From Paragonimus westermani (taxonomy: Eukaryota; Platyhelminthes; Trematoda; Plagiorchiida; Troglotrematidae), in the NCBI GenBank assembly GCA_008508345.1, contig QNGE01000774.1:152529-216528 (forward strand): 64,000 bases of DNA. Reading direction: 5' to 3'. Positions 26,078 to 39,253 of this stretch are shown here, piece after piece (the stretch's first letter is position 1; the number at the start of each line of letters is the position of its first letter). A program made the translations under genes and the position numbers. Under the pieces are notes generated by a model, which had not been told where the DNA came from, ran no database searches, and saw only the letters and a list, made by a program, of their open reading frames with translations.

Positions 26078-26191
26078 GAAATGTCTGCCATCGGCTTGGC
26101 TAACATTTGTGGCGGATTCTTTCGTTGTCACGCAGCTTCAGCAGCACTAGCACGTACAAGCGTAGCCGCCAGCGCCGGGATGCAGTCGCAG
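26078..26191 (+). CDS. SLC26-like: SLC26/SulP anion transporter, exon d, anion-site helices (residues 130-167)
   Basis: Phase 0 after ...TTTATAG, ending before GTGTGT. It encodes EMSAIGLANICGGFF, matching 'ElvAlGlsNl.gs.f', and then ASAALARTSVAASAGMQSQ, matching the family's 'S.S(L)SRt.v...tGgkTQ' block at the anion-binding site between the two inverted repeats. The arginine is kept (residue 155, 26153-26155), but the serine just before it is alanine (26150-26152) and the 'tGgkTQ' tail is SAGMQSQ. Chloride in SLC26 structures is bound near this Ser-Arg pair, so substrate handling may be altered; that is inference. Confidence 0.9.
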
Positions 26192-26391
26192 GTGTGTTTC
26201 CAGTGTTGCTTGTAGTGCAAATCGAACACACTCCGTATTCGGACGAAAATTTTATTCTAACCTCTGTTTTTCTGCCACCCACTATTGTTGTGTTGACAAA
26301 TTCTCCGAATGAACGTTGCCTGCTAGAAAGAGGGCTGGCTTCATGATTTGGCAATTCTTCTATTCTTTCGCTCCTGTTAACTTTTTCTCAG
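26192..26391 (+). other. SLC26-like: SLC26 intron, 200 bp
   Basis: Donor GTGTGT, acceptor CTTTTTCTCAG. No internal feature. One frame reads through most of it, but it has no similarity to the family. Confidence 0.8.
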
Positions 26392-26469
26392 GTGGCATCT
26401 CTCGTCTCGTGTGTTGTGCTTGCTCTTGTGCTCACGCTGATTGGTCCCTCGTTGCACACTGTGCCTATG
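26392..26469 (+). CDS. SLC26-like: SLC26/SulP anion transporter, exon e (residues 168-193)
   Basis: Phase 0 after CTTTTTCTCAG, ending before GTGAGT. It encodes one membrane helix (VASLVSCVVLALVLTLIG) and PSLHTVPM, corresponding to the helix that follows the 'kTQ' block in the family and the 'lf..LPk' loop. The next visible homologous segment is 13.8 kb away at 40245 and joins without loss of residues (…HTVPM then CVLSSLI…). Confidence 0.88.
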
Positions 26470-26859
26470 GTGAGTTCTTATGAGTTGTGTTTGGAATTGA
26501 ACGTTGTACTCTTAGAATGGTTGAACCTGATTCTGAGTACCAGTTCGACTGACGCATATTTTGAGGATATTTGTATTATTGAATCTACCTCAGAACGTTC
26601 AAAGTCCAATTGAATATCTTGCTAATGTCATTATGTTGAGAGTTGAAAGAGTGACCGCCACAGAACCACAAATCTGTTTCCACATTTATTCTTCGATGGT
26701 GAGCTAACAGGACAAACTTCCTCGGTTTTGTTTCAGAACATCAGAGTGGTCTTTTGACGCATTTCCGGCAGCTGAACCAAAGAAAATTCGAATGAGTATT
26801 TTGTTATATTAAAGACCTACATCTTTGTCAGCTTCCTTGTGTATTGGTGGTACAAGTGT

Positions 26860-27640
26860 GTTCAAAATATTATAGTTCGGAACATGATAGCAGGCTGACC
26901 ATAAGAAGGACTGACTTGTTTGTTCTGCGTCTCTTGAGACCCAAACTTCTTCGAAGCTTATACTCGTTCGCGCGTTGTTGAGTAGCATCCTGTGGATGGC
27001 TGCGTTCATTATTTTGTCCCTGGTCCAGACCAATCGTTTCGCTCACGTTTACCGTTAAACTGGTCTCCATAGACTGGTACCGAGTGTATGCCACCAACAG
27101 TCTTTCCAATTTGCATCTCACACTCTAAAATGTCCTACTGTTCCCACTTTTTGAGAGTTTTACCAAGTGAATTTTATCTCGCTACTAAATTTTACGTCCC
27201 ACTGAGATGTTCGTGGCATATGTGTTGCCACTCACTTCAAACTGCGCCAAATGTGCTTTTAAGTGAGCAAAAGTGCTCTCGTCATCGTTCCACATTTAAG
27301 CCGTGGCAGAGCTTTCTGTCGAGTTTTTGCATGGTTCTCGCGGTAGCATCCATTGTGATCATACAGCCCCATGAATATAAAATGGTCGAGGGCAGGTAGC
27401 ATTTTTCGGTCAGCCCAGACCAGAGGTAGAGTGATTTCATCCCTGCTCGTCGGTACCTGAATGAACTTCTACGGAACGTCAGTTTGTACGAGGCTTTACC
27501 TCCATCACGGTCTCGGTTGAGCAGTTGTCTCATTTCGGGTGCCGTACATTTTTGGACAGCAACATGCACAATATCACCAGCGTAAGTTCTGTGAGCTCAA
27601 GGATGAGCTGGGTGGTCAAACACTCCATCGTATTGATAAT
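26860..27640 (-). pseudogene. LINE reverse transcriptase relic
   Basis: On the - strand TYAGDIVHVA (about 27590-27560) fits the RT catalytic box TYADDIVLla of RTE/CR1-like LINEs, with the first catalytic aspartate replaced by glycine. About 70 residues later ILYSWGCMITMDATA corresponds to the 'F.YLGs.it.dG' block that follows the box in these elements, with the same order and approximate spacing. Several stops and frame changes break the rest. It is an old truncated insertion, antisense to the host gene in its intron. Confidence 0.6.
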
Positions 27641-30600
27641 ATTGAGACCAATTGCCCACCCACACATGGCTAACACATTGGACCAAAACATGATCGTTTG
27701 AGGCTCTTAAGTAATTCTGACCGGTTAATATTTCAAGCAACGACTAGTGCCGTACACCCTCAAATAATCGATATCGCAGTCGCAAAAAACTGATTAACTC
27801 TCTTCGTCCACTTATACGGTAATCCATGAATGGGCTCATTAACCACGTTGTAGGCATGATTGCGACTTTACTGGATCGCTCATGCCAAAAGTTATGTAGC
27901 CGAGCTTTTCCATTCAATTTTCTGACGTCAGTTTGTGTTGGGATTTTTTCCGTTAACCGTGCGTAGCTGGATCTTGTGAGGCTTGGTTGAAAAACACTGA
28001 CCGAATGGTCGACCCTTAGCGGTCGGAGGTCATTCAAGCAACGTGCACACGAGAGTACAAGTCTAAGTGAGAACAAAGTACTTTATGTAAACAAATTTCA
28101 CCCTGAATGAGCGGCCCATACCCATTGTCTGCAGAATTGTATAATCTTCGTGACATTAGAAGTCACTGGAAAGCCTGCGCTCGTCGCGTTATGACTATAA
28201 GGATGATCATCCGTCTTTACTGTTGTCTCAGGAGACGACTGACTGCACGGCTTGACCGTTGAAGTATACCTACAGCCAAAACATCACCCTGTCCGTAATT
28301 CGTAGGTGGAACAAGAAACGTGGATGAATAACGTAAGTGATCGATCCTGCAAACTGCTCCTAACACTCAGTCAGATCTATACGTCCAATCCATCGTGCAT
28401 ACATAATATAACTCATCCTATACACAATCAAACGATACGACGATTATGCAGCCCATATTCAGCATGGTTAGAGTAGGTCTTTGTTTTGGTGTACGTTTAT
28501 CGTTGATTGTTTCGACTATTTGCAAAACAGGTTGCCCACAAATGCTGTGTTCATCTAGCCCCGTACTTTTCCCGCTCGTTACATACTAACGGTTTGATAA
28601 AATTCAGTGCGTTTGATCGCCATAGCTAATGGCTTGACTCTGTTCAACATGGAGTATAAGGGAGTGCAGAATTTGACCCTGTGTGAGATTATTGTGTGTA
28701 TGATGTCCTGGCCAGGCCGATCCGATAAACTGTTGATGGCAATCTCGATGATTAATCGTTCCTGTTATTTGTCCGTACTATTTCTCTGTAACTTGTGGGA
28801 GGTAATTTTACTGCCCTACGTGCATTTTAGCGACTTCTAATATGTTCACATACATCCTAAATGTTAACGTTTTTAAAGCCCTAAACTCTGCACTTAGTGG
28901 GGCGACGAACTTGGGACTTGTATCTACTTTCACTGACTACATTAATTTGAGGCCAGCTTGACAGTCCATTCGCCACGGTATTATTCATCCATCGGCATGA
29001 CACCTATGCTTCAAAATGTATGTGCTACAACACTGGTTACCGTTCACGAACAATTCGTTTTGGGCGATAACCGCGTTCAAGACAGAGGGTTTATACAACT
29101 CGTCAAACTGAGGTATAAGACCCCGACGTAAATGATGTACATGATTTCACGGTGTACATTCTGTTCACTGCGGCAGAAACGAAGAAATTGTGGAAATTCA
29201 TATGCGGCAGTACTAACTGTATGTCTGGTGCCTCTACTCTATAGCTAAAACGTTTTCAAGAGATCCTTGAATAATTTCGATGAAGCTGTTTGTTATATCG
29301 CGTGTCATATGATATATCTGTTGTGAGAATCTGTTGATGAGTTTGTGAAATCCCAGCCACTGAGTACCATAGGACACCGTACAATTCTGTGGATGGAGAA
29401 AGGTCGACGTGAACTGAACTGCCCCTTGCGGTGTGGTGTTCATTTTCAATAGTTTGATTGTGGTGCCACAAATGACCACCTCAACATCAAAAGCTGATTT
29501 GCATTTGAATGCAAGGGTGTGGGGATCGAATAAGAGTCAACTGAGAGGTTATGGAGCGGGATTTATGTGGTTTGTGTCTCTCAACTTAAGACCGTTTAAA
29601 AGTTTCAAGTGTAACTCATCGAACGTTATGAGCATGTTTGACTGACACTGCTGCTCAAGACACCTTCTGTCTAAACACTGTTAAACATCCTTGAGGAAGA
29701 TTTTTTGAAAGAAAATAACAAAAACCGGTAAAAATGAGATTAGATTAGAATGTAACGTTTGTCTAAGTACGTCGCTGATTGCGGTCTACTGCCTTCTAGG
29801 CTAGTGATCCTAATCAGAGATTTACATGGTTACACTGTCCCTACGCAGCCGGTAACACCTATCCAGTACATTTAACGAACAAGCATGAAGTGGTTATTCG
29901 TAACCACATCATGGTTATATCCTGTTGTATGCGACCTCACTGAATATCGTTTTTCAGAAGTCCGTGTCCCAACGATAGTGGACGATAGGTTTTCCGTTAT
30001 TTGATCAGCCGACAAAAAGCATGTACGCTGTGACGTAATGCATCGTGAACCTGTAAAATATTCGTTGAGGTTATCGTTTTATCTCATTGCTACAGAGTAC
30101 ACAAAGGATGATTTTTCGGACGGAAGGTTTTCAACTATGTCACACCTTATATAAGCTTCGAATTCTTCTGATTGCAACGTGTTTCATTCCATTATATCAG
30201 TCAATAGTGATCTGTTGAAAACGGCAGGTGAAAAATCATATCACTTAACTCTGACTTCAGTGCATCTAATTACCAATTAAAATTTTCCACAAATGTGAAA
30301 ATATGTTTGTTTGCAATCCTGCTTGATTTACTTTCTGTAAGTTAATGATTATGTGCCAGCGGAAGGCTGATGTTCTTGCGAAATCTAACGGATTGTTTAT
30401 CAGTTGCTTGCCGAAGCAATTGAAACAAGGTGATCGCTTCGGCAGTTGTTTTGCCACCTTCAATAGAGAAAACAATTTTCCTTGATTATTGAGTAGCCCT
30501 TATCATCTTTCACGTCTTCAGAGGCAAAAGAGTGCTTGAAAATAGGCTCCTATAAAGATGAACACTCGTGTTTTCAGTTTTTAATGCACACTTGGCTCGA

Positions 30601-31752
30601 ACGCTCAGAAAGAGGTTACCGTACACGGCGACTATTCAATTTACATACAGTTGCACAAAAGGTGATGCAGTTCTCGGATCCACCCACTTGTTAGATAACG
30701 GTTGTTCATAAGAAGACTTGACGGGTGATACGGTAAAGCTGGTTCTATTAAGATTTGAGAAAAATACAGTTTGACCTATCGGAAAAGTTCAGTGTGTAGG
30801 ATTAATCAATCAATTTAGTCGAATAAGTGGAGATTAAGAGATTTTGAGCGTCAGTCGTTACCGTTAAATTTCGGAGTCCGAATCCTGGTTACCTCGAACT
30901 CAGTAATCTGGGTTTTTAAAGTTCAACAACGTGTATCTGGCGTGAGACCCTCTTTTTCACATTGTGGTAATCCTTCTTCGTGGTTCAGTCTTTGAAAAAA
31001 CCCACCGATTTTCTAAAAGCCTTTTTTTAGCGATCGTTCGTACAGTGAACTGAACTAGTTTCTGTCCGCAAATACGGAAGTACGGGTAGTGAAGGGGATG
31101 TTTGTTTCGAAAAAAGTCAATCGGTTTGTTTTTGGAAACAATTTTACTTTTTTAGTTGCTAGCCACAACTTGGTACGTAACAGAACAGAATAGTTGTGTA
31201 GCTTTGTCAAAAAGTTGAGTGTGACCAAATTCCTGTTAACGATTCACTTGTCGTTAAGCGGTACTCACTGTCACACAAGTGATGTTCGCTCGAACGTTTA
31301 TTGCTTATCCACACCAATTCTATTCGTACCGCGTTTTCATAGATCGACGAACCTTCCTGTTTTTGTGCATTCAAGCTACTGGCCATTCATCAGTTGTGTG
31401 GATGAACCAACTTCGACCATTCTCTACGGGTTTGCATTACAACGCCCTTTTGCTATGTTAATATACAAGTATTGAGGCAGATAAATGCCATTGTGGTGAA
31501 GAAATCTACCTCGGTTCTCTTTTATCCATCTTGATTCTACACACTTTCGGAGGTAACTGTTTATTTCTGATTTGTGTATCTGTATCTTTTAGACTTTTGA
31601 CCAAGTTATGTAGAGACGTCAGCTAGCCTTTCGTCTGACCAACTGTTTACCTTTTGTTCACGTAGACACTAGACCTGCACGTCGCCTTGCATGCTTCTTC
31701 AACCGAAAATCCCACGATTTCAATAACTTGACCAGCTGATCAATTCTGATTT

Positions 31753-31943
31753 CGGTATTAGTATGTTTGTCGAGCTTGGAATTTAGTTTGCAAACGTTTC
31801 ATCAACAAGCAAGGTGACATCATCAGTGCGCAAGTGTTTCAGCCTATAGTTTTGAGCTGAAACACTCACACACTGGTGATGTCACCTCGCCTGGTGATGA
31901 AACGTTTGCAACTTAAATACCAAGCTCGGCGAACATACCAACA
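31753..31943. repeat. Foldback (palindromic) repeat, ~90-bp arms
   Basis: Left arm 31753-31842 is the near reverse complement of right arm 31855-31943, with a 12-base centre. Shared blocks include GCAAACGTTTCATCA, AGGTGACATCA and AGTGTTTCAG. The right arm is also similar to the repeat at 8533-8630. A transcript through it would form a long hairpin. It probably arose from two head-to-head insertions of the same element tail. Confidence 0.85.
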
Positions 31944-34900
31944 CCAGAACCACCAACCCGAGCTACAAACAACAACATCATTGTTCCCCACCATCAGAAA
32001 TTCTGATTTCTCTAACTGTGTCGTTAACGAAGCTGCGGAATGTTGGCACACCTGAAGGCGTCGGTATTGGATTATTTGTCACTTGGAAGTGAAAAATCAC
32101 TGGTCATTCCTGCGCTACAAAATTCGGAATCCTTACGTTAGTGGTAATTCCCGATTTCTGATCAGTTCGTGACGTACTAATGTATATTGGACGTTCCAAC
32201 ACCTTAAGTAAGCATTACACTGGTTAGTCATATCTCTCTGCCGTTTTGGCTTATTGGCTTTTCTAAGGAACTAGTTATTAGAGCGAGCGAACTGTAAAGT
32301 ACATGTCTTTCAGGTTGTATCTGTAAATTACGCACATGCTATAACTGCCTCATGGACTATTGTGATAGATAATGTATATTTTTCTGAATATCAGTGTTGT
32401 AGATGAGCACGAACAAATCAAATTAGTCTTGACCAATGTGGGTTCCTTTTGACCGTCACTCAATTAATAAGATGGGCAGCTCAAAAAAGTGCGTTAGTTA
32501 ACCGCGTATGCCAATGTAGTGATTAGAGGCTGATGTATCAACTGAATGCAGCGAGCGAGGGTTCATTACTGACTACTGTCTGTCTGTTAGGACTTCACAC
32601 CAAGCATCTAGACGTCTTCTTCCAGATCTTACATTCTTTGAGACCAAGCACGGCATTGCTGAGCCACCACGTTGTCAATTGGAGTGACTTATTGTTCGCT
32701 ACTTATCAGATAAATACACCGTGTAAATGGAACATATAGTCGACTGCACATGTTACTACGTCACTCAAAGGTTAGTGCATCAATACGAATTAAGGCTTAG
32801 CACTTAATGCTGAGCATTCGCTTGGATGAGATCCAATAACTTTGAAATCTTATCCAAATCAACTGTCAGCACTCACTGATGAGCACTCGTTTGTGTCACA
32901 TGTGGCTTAATACTGTAGTCAGTGCATACCTGACGATGTGAGTTGTCATATAAGTGGCTTAAGCATGGTTCGCGCAGTCGGTGCCGTTTTGATGAGGAAT
33001 GATCTAATTCGTCCGTATTTAGTCACTCGTCGCAAAGAGTTTCTATTACGTGTATCAATTTTTTGTATGAACGATAAGGCCAATGGCGTCTTGGGAGCGT
33101 TGACTTTTATGCGTTTTATTCTTATCTCTTTGGAATGGTGGCTATATTGATTTCAGGCAACTGCTTAGGTCCAGCTAAGTAATCTTTGGTGTATTCTACA
33201 TCGTGTTATATCGCAGAACGATTAAGCGAATACGGTTGAGCTGTAACGATCTTTACAATACTGTACGCGCTGTAGTAACCCCGAAGAGCTGACACCCAAG
33301 CCGACTATGAAGGAAAAACACTGGTCTCCAGAAAGCTTTTACCGCCTGAGTCCGAAGACAAATTACAGGCGGAGCCCTTGTGTATTTATAACTTGTCAAG
33401 CGACCTCGTGAATAATGTTCATGAAGTACATGAACAGCGTCCTAGGTCATAAACCGGCGAATTGGCGTCCATTATGTTAATCGGAGCGAGAAACGAAAAA
33501 GTTGGTGCAGTACTGGCGCGAAAAAGTGAAATTCGAATTTACAAAAGTAGTAAATGTTCATTACACGCTCATTGGACAGTTTTTTAATTATACATTTGAC
33601 ATCCCAACACATTGGTGTACTCAGTTGTGCATTCAGGGAAGAGGTGGGGCTGTTACAAACCTTCCGTTGTATTATTGCGTGTCGACACGGAATGATTACC
33701 CATAACTGTTCGTAGCAGTTTGCCAATTCAGGGCCAGTATTACAATGAACCTGCTTCTTTATCTGACTATCTAGTTCACCTTGATTGCAGAACAACTAAA
33801 CTACCAGTCTTAAGACTGCAACCTTTGTTAGATTGCTCTGGTTCTAGTCGCCCGCTGACTGAAGCCCAACAACACAAAACCACACGGTAATTGAGAACAG
33901 TCCGGTAATCGTTAATCCTAAATTCACTTGAATATGTCAGCATAAATATGCAACCTGGTGAGGCTAAAAGCAGGGGTTTTGCACAAAACCAAGAATCGCT
34001 GAAGAAAACCTATTCAGCAAGCAGGAAATCAGAGAGAGACATTAGCAACAACTAATGTCAAACGGAAATATTGATCGCGCCATCACCATCTTGCTCTGTT
34101 TGGTGGTTTCCGGTCGCTTGACATTTTTTTGAAACGCTTTACTGTGCAACATTTACATCGCGTACTTATTGAGTTCGAATACCTCATGTTGTGTGCTCAT
34201 ACCGATCGCTCAATTAATTAGGCTGGTTAAGCCTGCAACGTACGTTTGCACGAAGCGCATGTACACTCCGAAACGGTGTTTTTCTTTGTGCCAGTGAAAC
34301 ACTAGCGACGTCAATTTTGACTACCCTGGTTGTTTAAGTGGATCTAATTCTCTGATCATTTCAGTGTCTACAAACTTGGTCAGATCGGTTTACTCACTCC
34401 ATCAGAGAAAGCAAGAGTTAGTGGCTTGTACAACAAGGGTGGATTCGAACAAGTATGCCGTTTTCACGTATTACTTGTCAAGCCTGTACGTTTGTAAAGC
34501 TAATCATTCGCTAAGTGGTTGGTTGACATGTGCAAAGTTTTTGTCACATCGACGGCAGACATGAAAGTAGAAGGTGATGAAGAAGCAGAGAATGAACCAT
34601 GCAGGTCACTCAGCAGGTGTAGTGAGAACAGGCAAACTTCATACGGGAACGGTGACAACCGAATGGTGTTCGCTGTTAATTAAACTGAAAAAAACGGTGT
34701 TGGAATAATGGTATTCAGATCTGCTTATATTGAACGGGTTTTATGCAAACTAATATATTGCCAAAGCATGGTTGACCGTTTGTAGGTATGTTTCTGTCTG
34801 CGCATGAATTCAGCCTTCAACCTGCAGACGCTAGTGGCTTGGTCTATGCAAAGTAGGTGGAGTTGCACACAACAGAGATGCGCGATAAACGATTCTTGAT

Positions 34901-37138
34901 CGCAATCTGTTTGACTGTGTCTACGAATGAGTTTATTCTTGCCGTTGGCTGTACACTTAATATGGTTAATAGTATTATGTTCCTTTGTCCCGTTGGCTCA
35001 GTTGTTTTCTATCCCTTCGTTCGTCACAGAAAATTGTCATAATTTACTCAACGACCTTACAAACTTAAATGCTGGTTATGAGACCGCAGAAGAAGGAAAT
35101 CAATATGAGATCGGTATCATGAAGGATTAGTATACTTATACATGTGTGCATCGAACTTACATGGTCCTTGTATGCAGCTTGCGAGGTTACGATAAAACGT
35201 GATAGTTGTACAAAATCAGTTTCTGCAACCAAGTTGTTGAATCTAGTAACCTCGGGAATGTTCGCGATTTGTCAAACATTTGTCAACTCTTAGTTTCACA
35301 TTAACGACAAGAGCTGGATCTCTAATCACATAGAAGATTTGATTGGCCTCTTGGTTTAGTTTGGGTAGCTACAATACTCTAACTTCCAGATTTGTAGAGA
35401 TACTTGCGAAACATAACAGCAGGTGTTTACAAGTTTTGGCCAAGAATGAGTTCCTCCTGTGACCTCCATCAAAAGCTTGGGCCTAAAAGCATATTAAATT
35501 TTTTTTAAGTTGGTCTTCGTATATGATGGGTAATTCTCCATGATTTTTTCCTCGAAGTTGCAAAACGTGTGCGTCAAGCCGAGTTTTGACCTAATATTGC
35601 GGTTTAACCGAAATTGGCGGTTCTTCAAATGTTTATGAAATAACGATACTATTCCATTCTAACGTTTTTTCTTGAATGTTCTAGACACTGTGCTAAGCTT
35701 TACCAATATTCAGAAATCAAATTCCTCTTCGAAAGAACTAATACTCTTATGGATATCAACTACGATTGGGTTATAATCTTGCCTATGGAAGTCGATTTCA
35801 TCGTAATGACCCGATCTATCGTTTAAGCGTGGCAGTCTCACTAACTAATTGTGTAAGTTCATGCCTGTCAATAAGTCCAAATGTTTGGCTTTTTCACATT
35901 TCGCCATCTAAAAAGTGTCATTCGTGCCACCAAATGGGATCACATTTCAAGGAATGGTAACCTACGCCCACATGAAATTGTGTAAATGGGGACTGCGCCT
36001 ATCTGATCGGTTTTCGTTGAAATAACGATGAGGATGGTTTTTTATTAGGGTGTGGTGCTGAGGCAATACTTGTGATATTTGCCTTTGAAAAGAAACAATG
36101 TTTCTTTTTTAAATTAAGCCCGTATTCCCGATAGAAGTGTGGTATTTGACAAAATAATTAAAGCTGAGAACATCCCATTAGCTATTTTGATGTTGCCCTT
36201 CTCACACTTCAAATTATGTTTGACAGGAACATCTCCTATACGTGAAGGACTAACCTAGTGTGAACCAAAATATTCTTTTTAACTAATAAGATTTTTCACG
36301 CGAAATGCAAGTGATTTATTGAGAAGCCTGGTTTCGATCATTGATCGTCGGACGTGTTGCGCAAGGATTCGTTTGCTCGTCAAACGAGCAAGCTCATAAC
36401 CGATTTGTCATAATCACATCAAACGATTTTGAGGTCATTATGGACATGTAGTTGCTGTCCAGTTCAGACTTACTCTTTACTTCTATCGAATTCGTGGGGG
36501 CTAATCAGCACGTTGAAACAACCCCAGAACGTTTCTGCAGACTTACAGAGTGATGTTCACTGGTTTTGTTGGTTGCCGCCCACGACTCAGAAGTTACCGC
36601 ACAGTCGGGATGGAAAACCCTATAATGTATCAGAGAAACCATCCTATTATGACGTTTTAATCGTGCAGCCCTGTTTTATTCAAACAGTTTTCCATTGTCC
36701 GGTCGTTTCTCCCCGTGTTTGAAAATACTGTTGCAATTAACTTGCTGCGAACCAAAAATGTTTTTCACTTTCTAAATTTTTATGCTTACTCTCTTGTGTT
36801 CTTAAAATAATAATCGACAATTACTCATCTTGTGGCAGCGTGTATGTCTGATGAAAGTTGGATCCTTGGAGGTTGAACCTGAATTTTCACTCACATGATA
36901 TTGAGGAATACATAAGAAGTTATTAGAAACAGTATGAAAAGTAAACGTATTTATCTCTTGTGTATAGTTTTAATAATAACAATGTTAGATTGATTTACTA
37001 CATATTGAAGAAATCTATGGTAATTTGCGGTATATTCCGTCGTTGGTTATGACTCTATGTAGTTAGAATGATAAACTGACGCTTTGGTATGGTCAGTAGA
37101 TTGTACGTACTGTACGTTTGCCAACGAATGATTGTGCT

Positions 37139-37203
37139 ATGGGTGAATCGTTCAGCACTCCTGACCAATTCATCATTGACGGGGCCGAGATTCGATTCGG
37201 CAA
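37139..37203 (+). repeat. Possible tRNA-like SINE head, copy 3
   Basis: The segment ends in GGCCGAGATTCGATTCGG, close to the B-box region of copy 1 (GGCCGGAGTTCAAATCGCGG), and shares a CATnATTG block at the same distance before it. The A-box is weak. Supported only by this alignment. Confidence 0.3.
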
Positions 37204-38824
37204 TGAATTAACACATCCAGCACGTTTTGTATGATTCGTTTTACATCTGCGTTCGTAAACATAACGGCCTAAATTCAGCCAAATTCAAGAAAGACCAAAA
37301 GTTATGCGAAAATCCACAAATTGTAATCTGATTTCAGACCGTCACTTTCTTTAAGTTTTTACTTCTCGACTTGAACTGAGCTTATTGATGTATTTTTTTA
37401 CAACAATCCATTGAATATGTACAAAAAGACAAATTTCATCAATGAAAGCACTGTATTCTGGTCCTCTCATATAACAACATCGGGCCCCTAGTAGGGTGGC
37501 TTAGCTTCCGATGTGATAATATCGTGTTCTCCTGTCACCTCCCGAGGATTACGAGGCTATGCTATGTACTCACCCTAGATTTATAAAAAAGCCAAATCGA
37601 TTAAACATCTGATGACCTACTTCAGTGTCAGTTTCACTCAACGTGATGTTAAGGGGTTTTACATGAGAAAAATAGTTATCATTCGTACTGGACTGTGTTC
37701 AATCAGCGGCGTTTGAGAAGTTATTGCAAACGTATTTTAGAGACTGAAGTGATTCATACGCCCAAACTTTCGGTACATCACTCATATTGGTCGAATACAA
37801 TTAATGAAGAACTTAAATTTCCTTTACTGGGCCATTAGGACGCAAAGCACGAACCCTATTGACCGTGTGCACGTTAATGCTTACATATACCTCACTTACA
37901 GATTACCAGCAAACTGATGTTCGTTTGTAGGGTGAGACCATTGTTGTTATTCAGTTGTTTAGAGCGCACTTTGACAGGGATGAAGCCACATAACACGAAG
38001 GGAAATGTTGGTAGTTTGCTCTGCTCACAATCAACCGAATAACAGTCCATGTCGACTACCTCACGGTTTCAACAAGTTACCTGGCTGAAAAATCGTGACA
38101 TGGTCACACCTGATGGACCTTTTGTTTTTATTTTCTTGATAACAGACTGTGAACTATGGAATTAACTAAAACACTACGGGGCTGTAAAGTAGGCGACTCA
38201 GTATCCATGGGCAAAAATCAGGTGACTCAATGTGCCATTGTCTTTCCAAAGATCACTTTGCGATTTCCGTAACCAGCCCAACGTGAACTCCTGAACTGCG
38301 TGGACGAACATTTGGCGTCAGCGTCCCTAGCGATTGATGATCGTGTTTGCTACACATATCTTCCCCTCCGTTGGGTCTGATGTATCTACTCGATATTTTG
38401 ACGCCCTGTGTGTACATTTGCCATGTGCCATCAACCATCATAACAGCCAAGAATCACCAACAAGTTATGATCAGCACGTTATCGCAGTCACTCTTCATTT
38501 CGCTATAAAAGCTGAGTTCACAATTAATATTGATTCACCTTTTTGACTGCGCACATCATAGATCCTGAAGCCTTGTTGCGTGCACAAACTTTTGTAAGTA
38601 GCGCAATCAGCTCACGTTTTCAGTACAGGGAGGAGGTATTGTATTCTGTTTGTTCTTCAGCAAAATAGGTCGTAAGGTCAGCGGACACCAGACCAAGCGT
38701 TCACAGAAGCGGCAAAACCTCAGGAAGAAATAGCAGTATCTTTGAAATAGACCATTTCATATTCCCTCTTTGAGAGATGCAATTATGCAATTATGTAAGC
38801 GCAAACTCGGAGATCTGGTACGTT

Positions 38825-39253
38825 TTAAGGGTGCTCACTAGTAGAATCCAATTTATTCAGAAAGTGATTATGGCTCGCAGTGCTGTACATCACAGATAAC
38901 AGATATGTGGAGTCTGAGTGTATCTGATGAGAAAAACGTTGTGATAATTCATGACTGTCAAAGATTTTGCATGTCAGTCTTTCTGAGAGCATTATAACGC
39001 GCATCAGACCTCGTTCTCTCAGCTGTCCACATATCGAAGGAAACTTCACAATACAACATGCGTATCCACTGTTCCACTGACTCGTCTCGTTTAAAATCTT
39101 TGCTAGTGTCTTTAATATTTCCTCTGTTTCCAACCCTACGTGGCATTGCATTGTCCAAGATTGCTGAGAACATTCGTTCGAACTGGTTTTAATTTTGTTC
39201 ACTTTATTTGGGGTAAACATTCTATGTTGATCAAGTTGGTGTGTTACACACAC
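38825..39253 (-). other. 142-codon open frame, not recognised
   Basis: The longest unexplained open frame in the host introns. A second frame is also open across much of it (39173-38958). No domain, signal peptide or splice context is visible, and its composition (many H, S, T, C) is what random AT-leaning sequence gives. Probably chance or an old element fragment. Confidence 0.25.

Noticed and set aside
33260..33480. Possible solo LTR (starts TGTAGTAACCCC, has a TATTTATA box)
   Set aside because: No second copy or target duplication found, and the end cannot be defined.
36372..36392. Short hairpin (TTGCTCGT/ACGAGCAA)
   Set aside because: Eight-base arms occur by chance in a window of this size.
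38825..39253. 142-codon - strand open frame as a gene
   Set aside because: No domain, another frame is open in the same place, and composition is that of random sequence; kept only as an unassigned frame.
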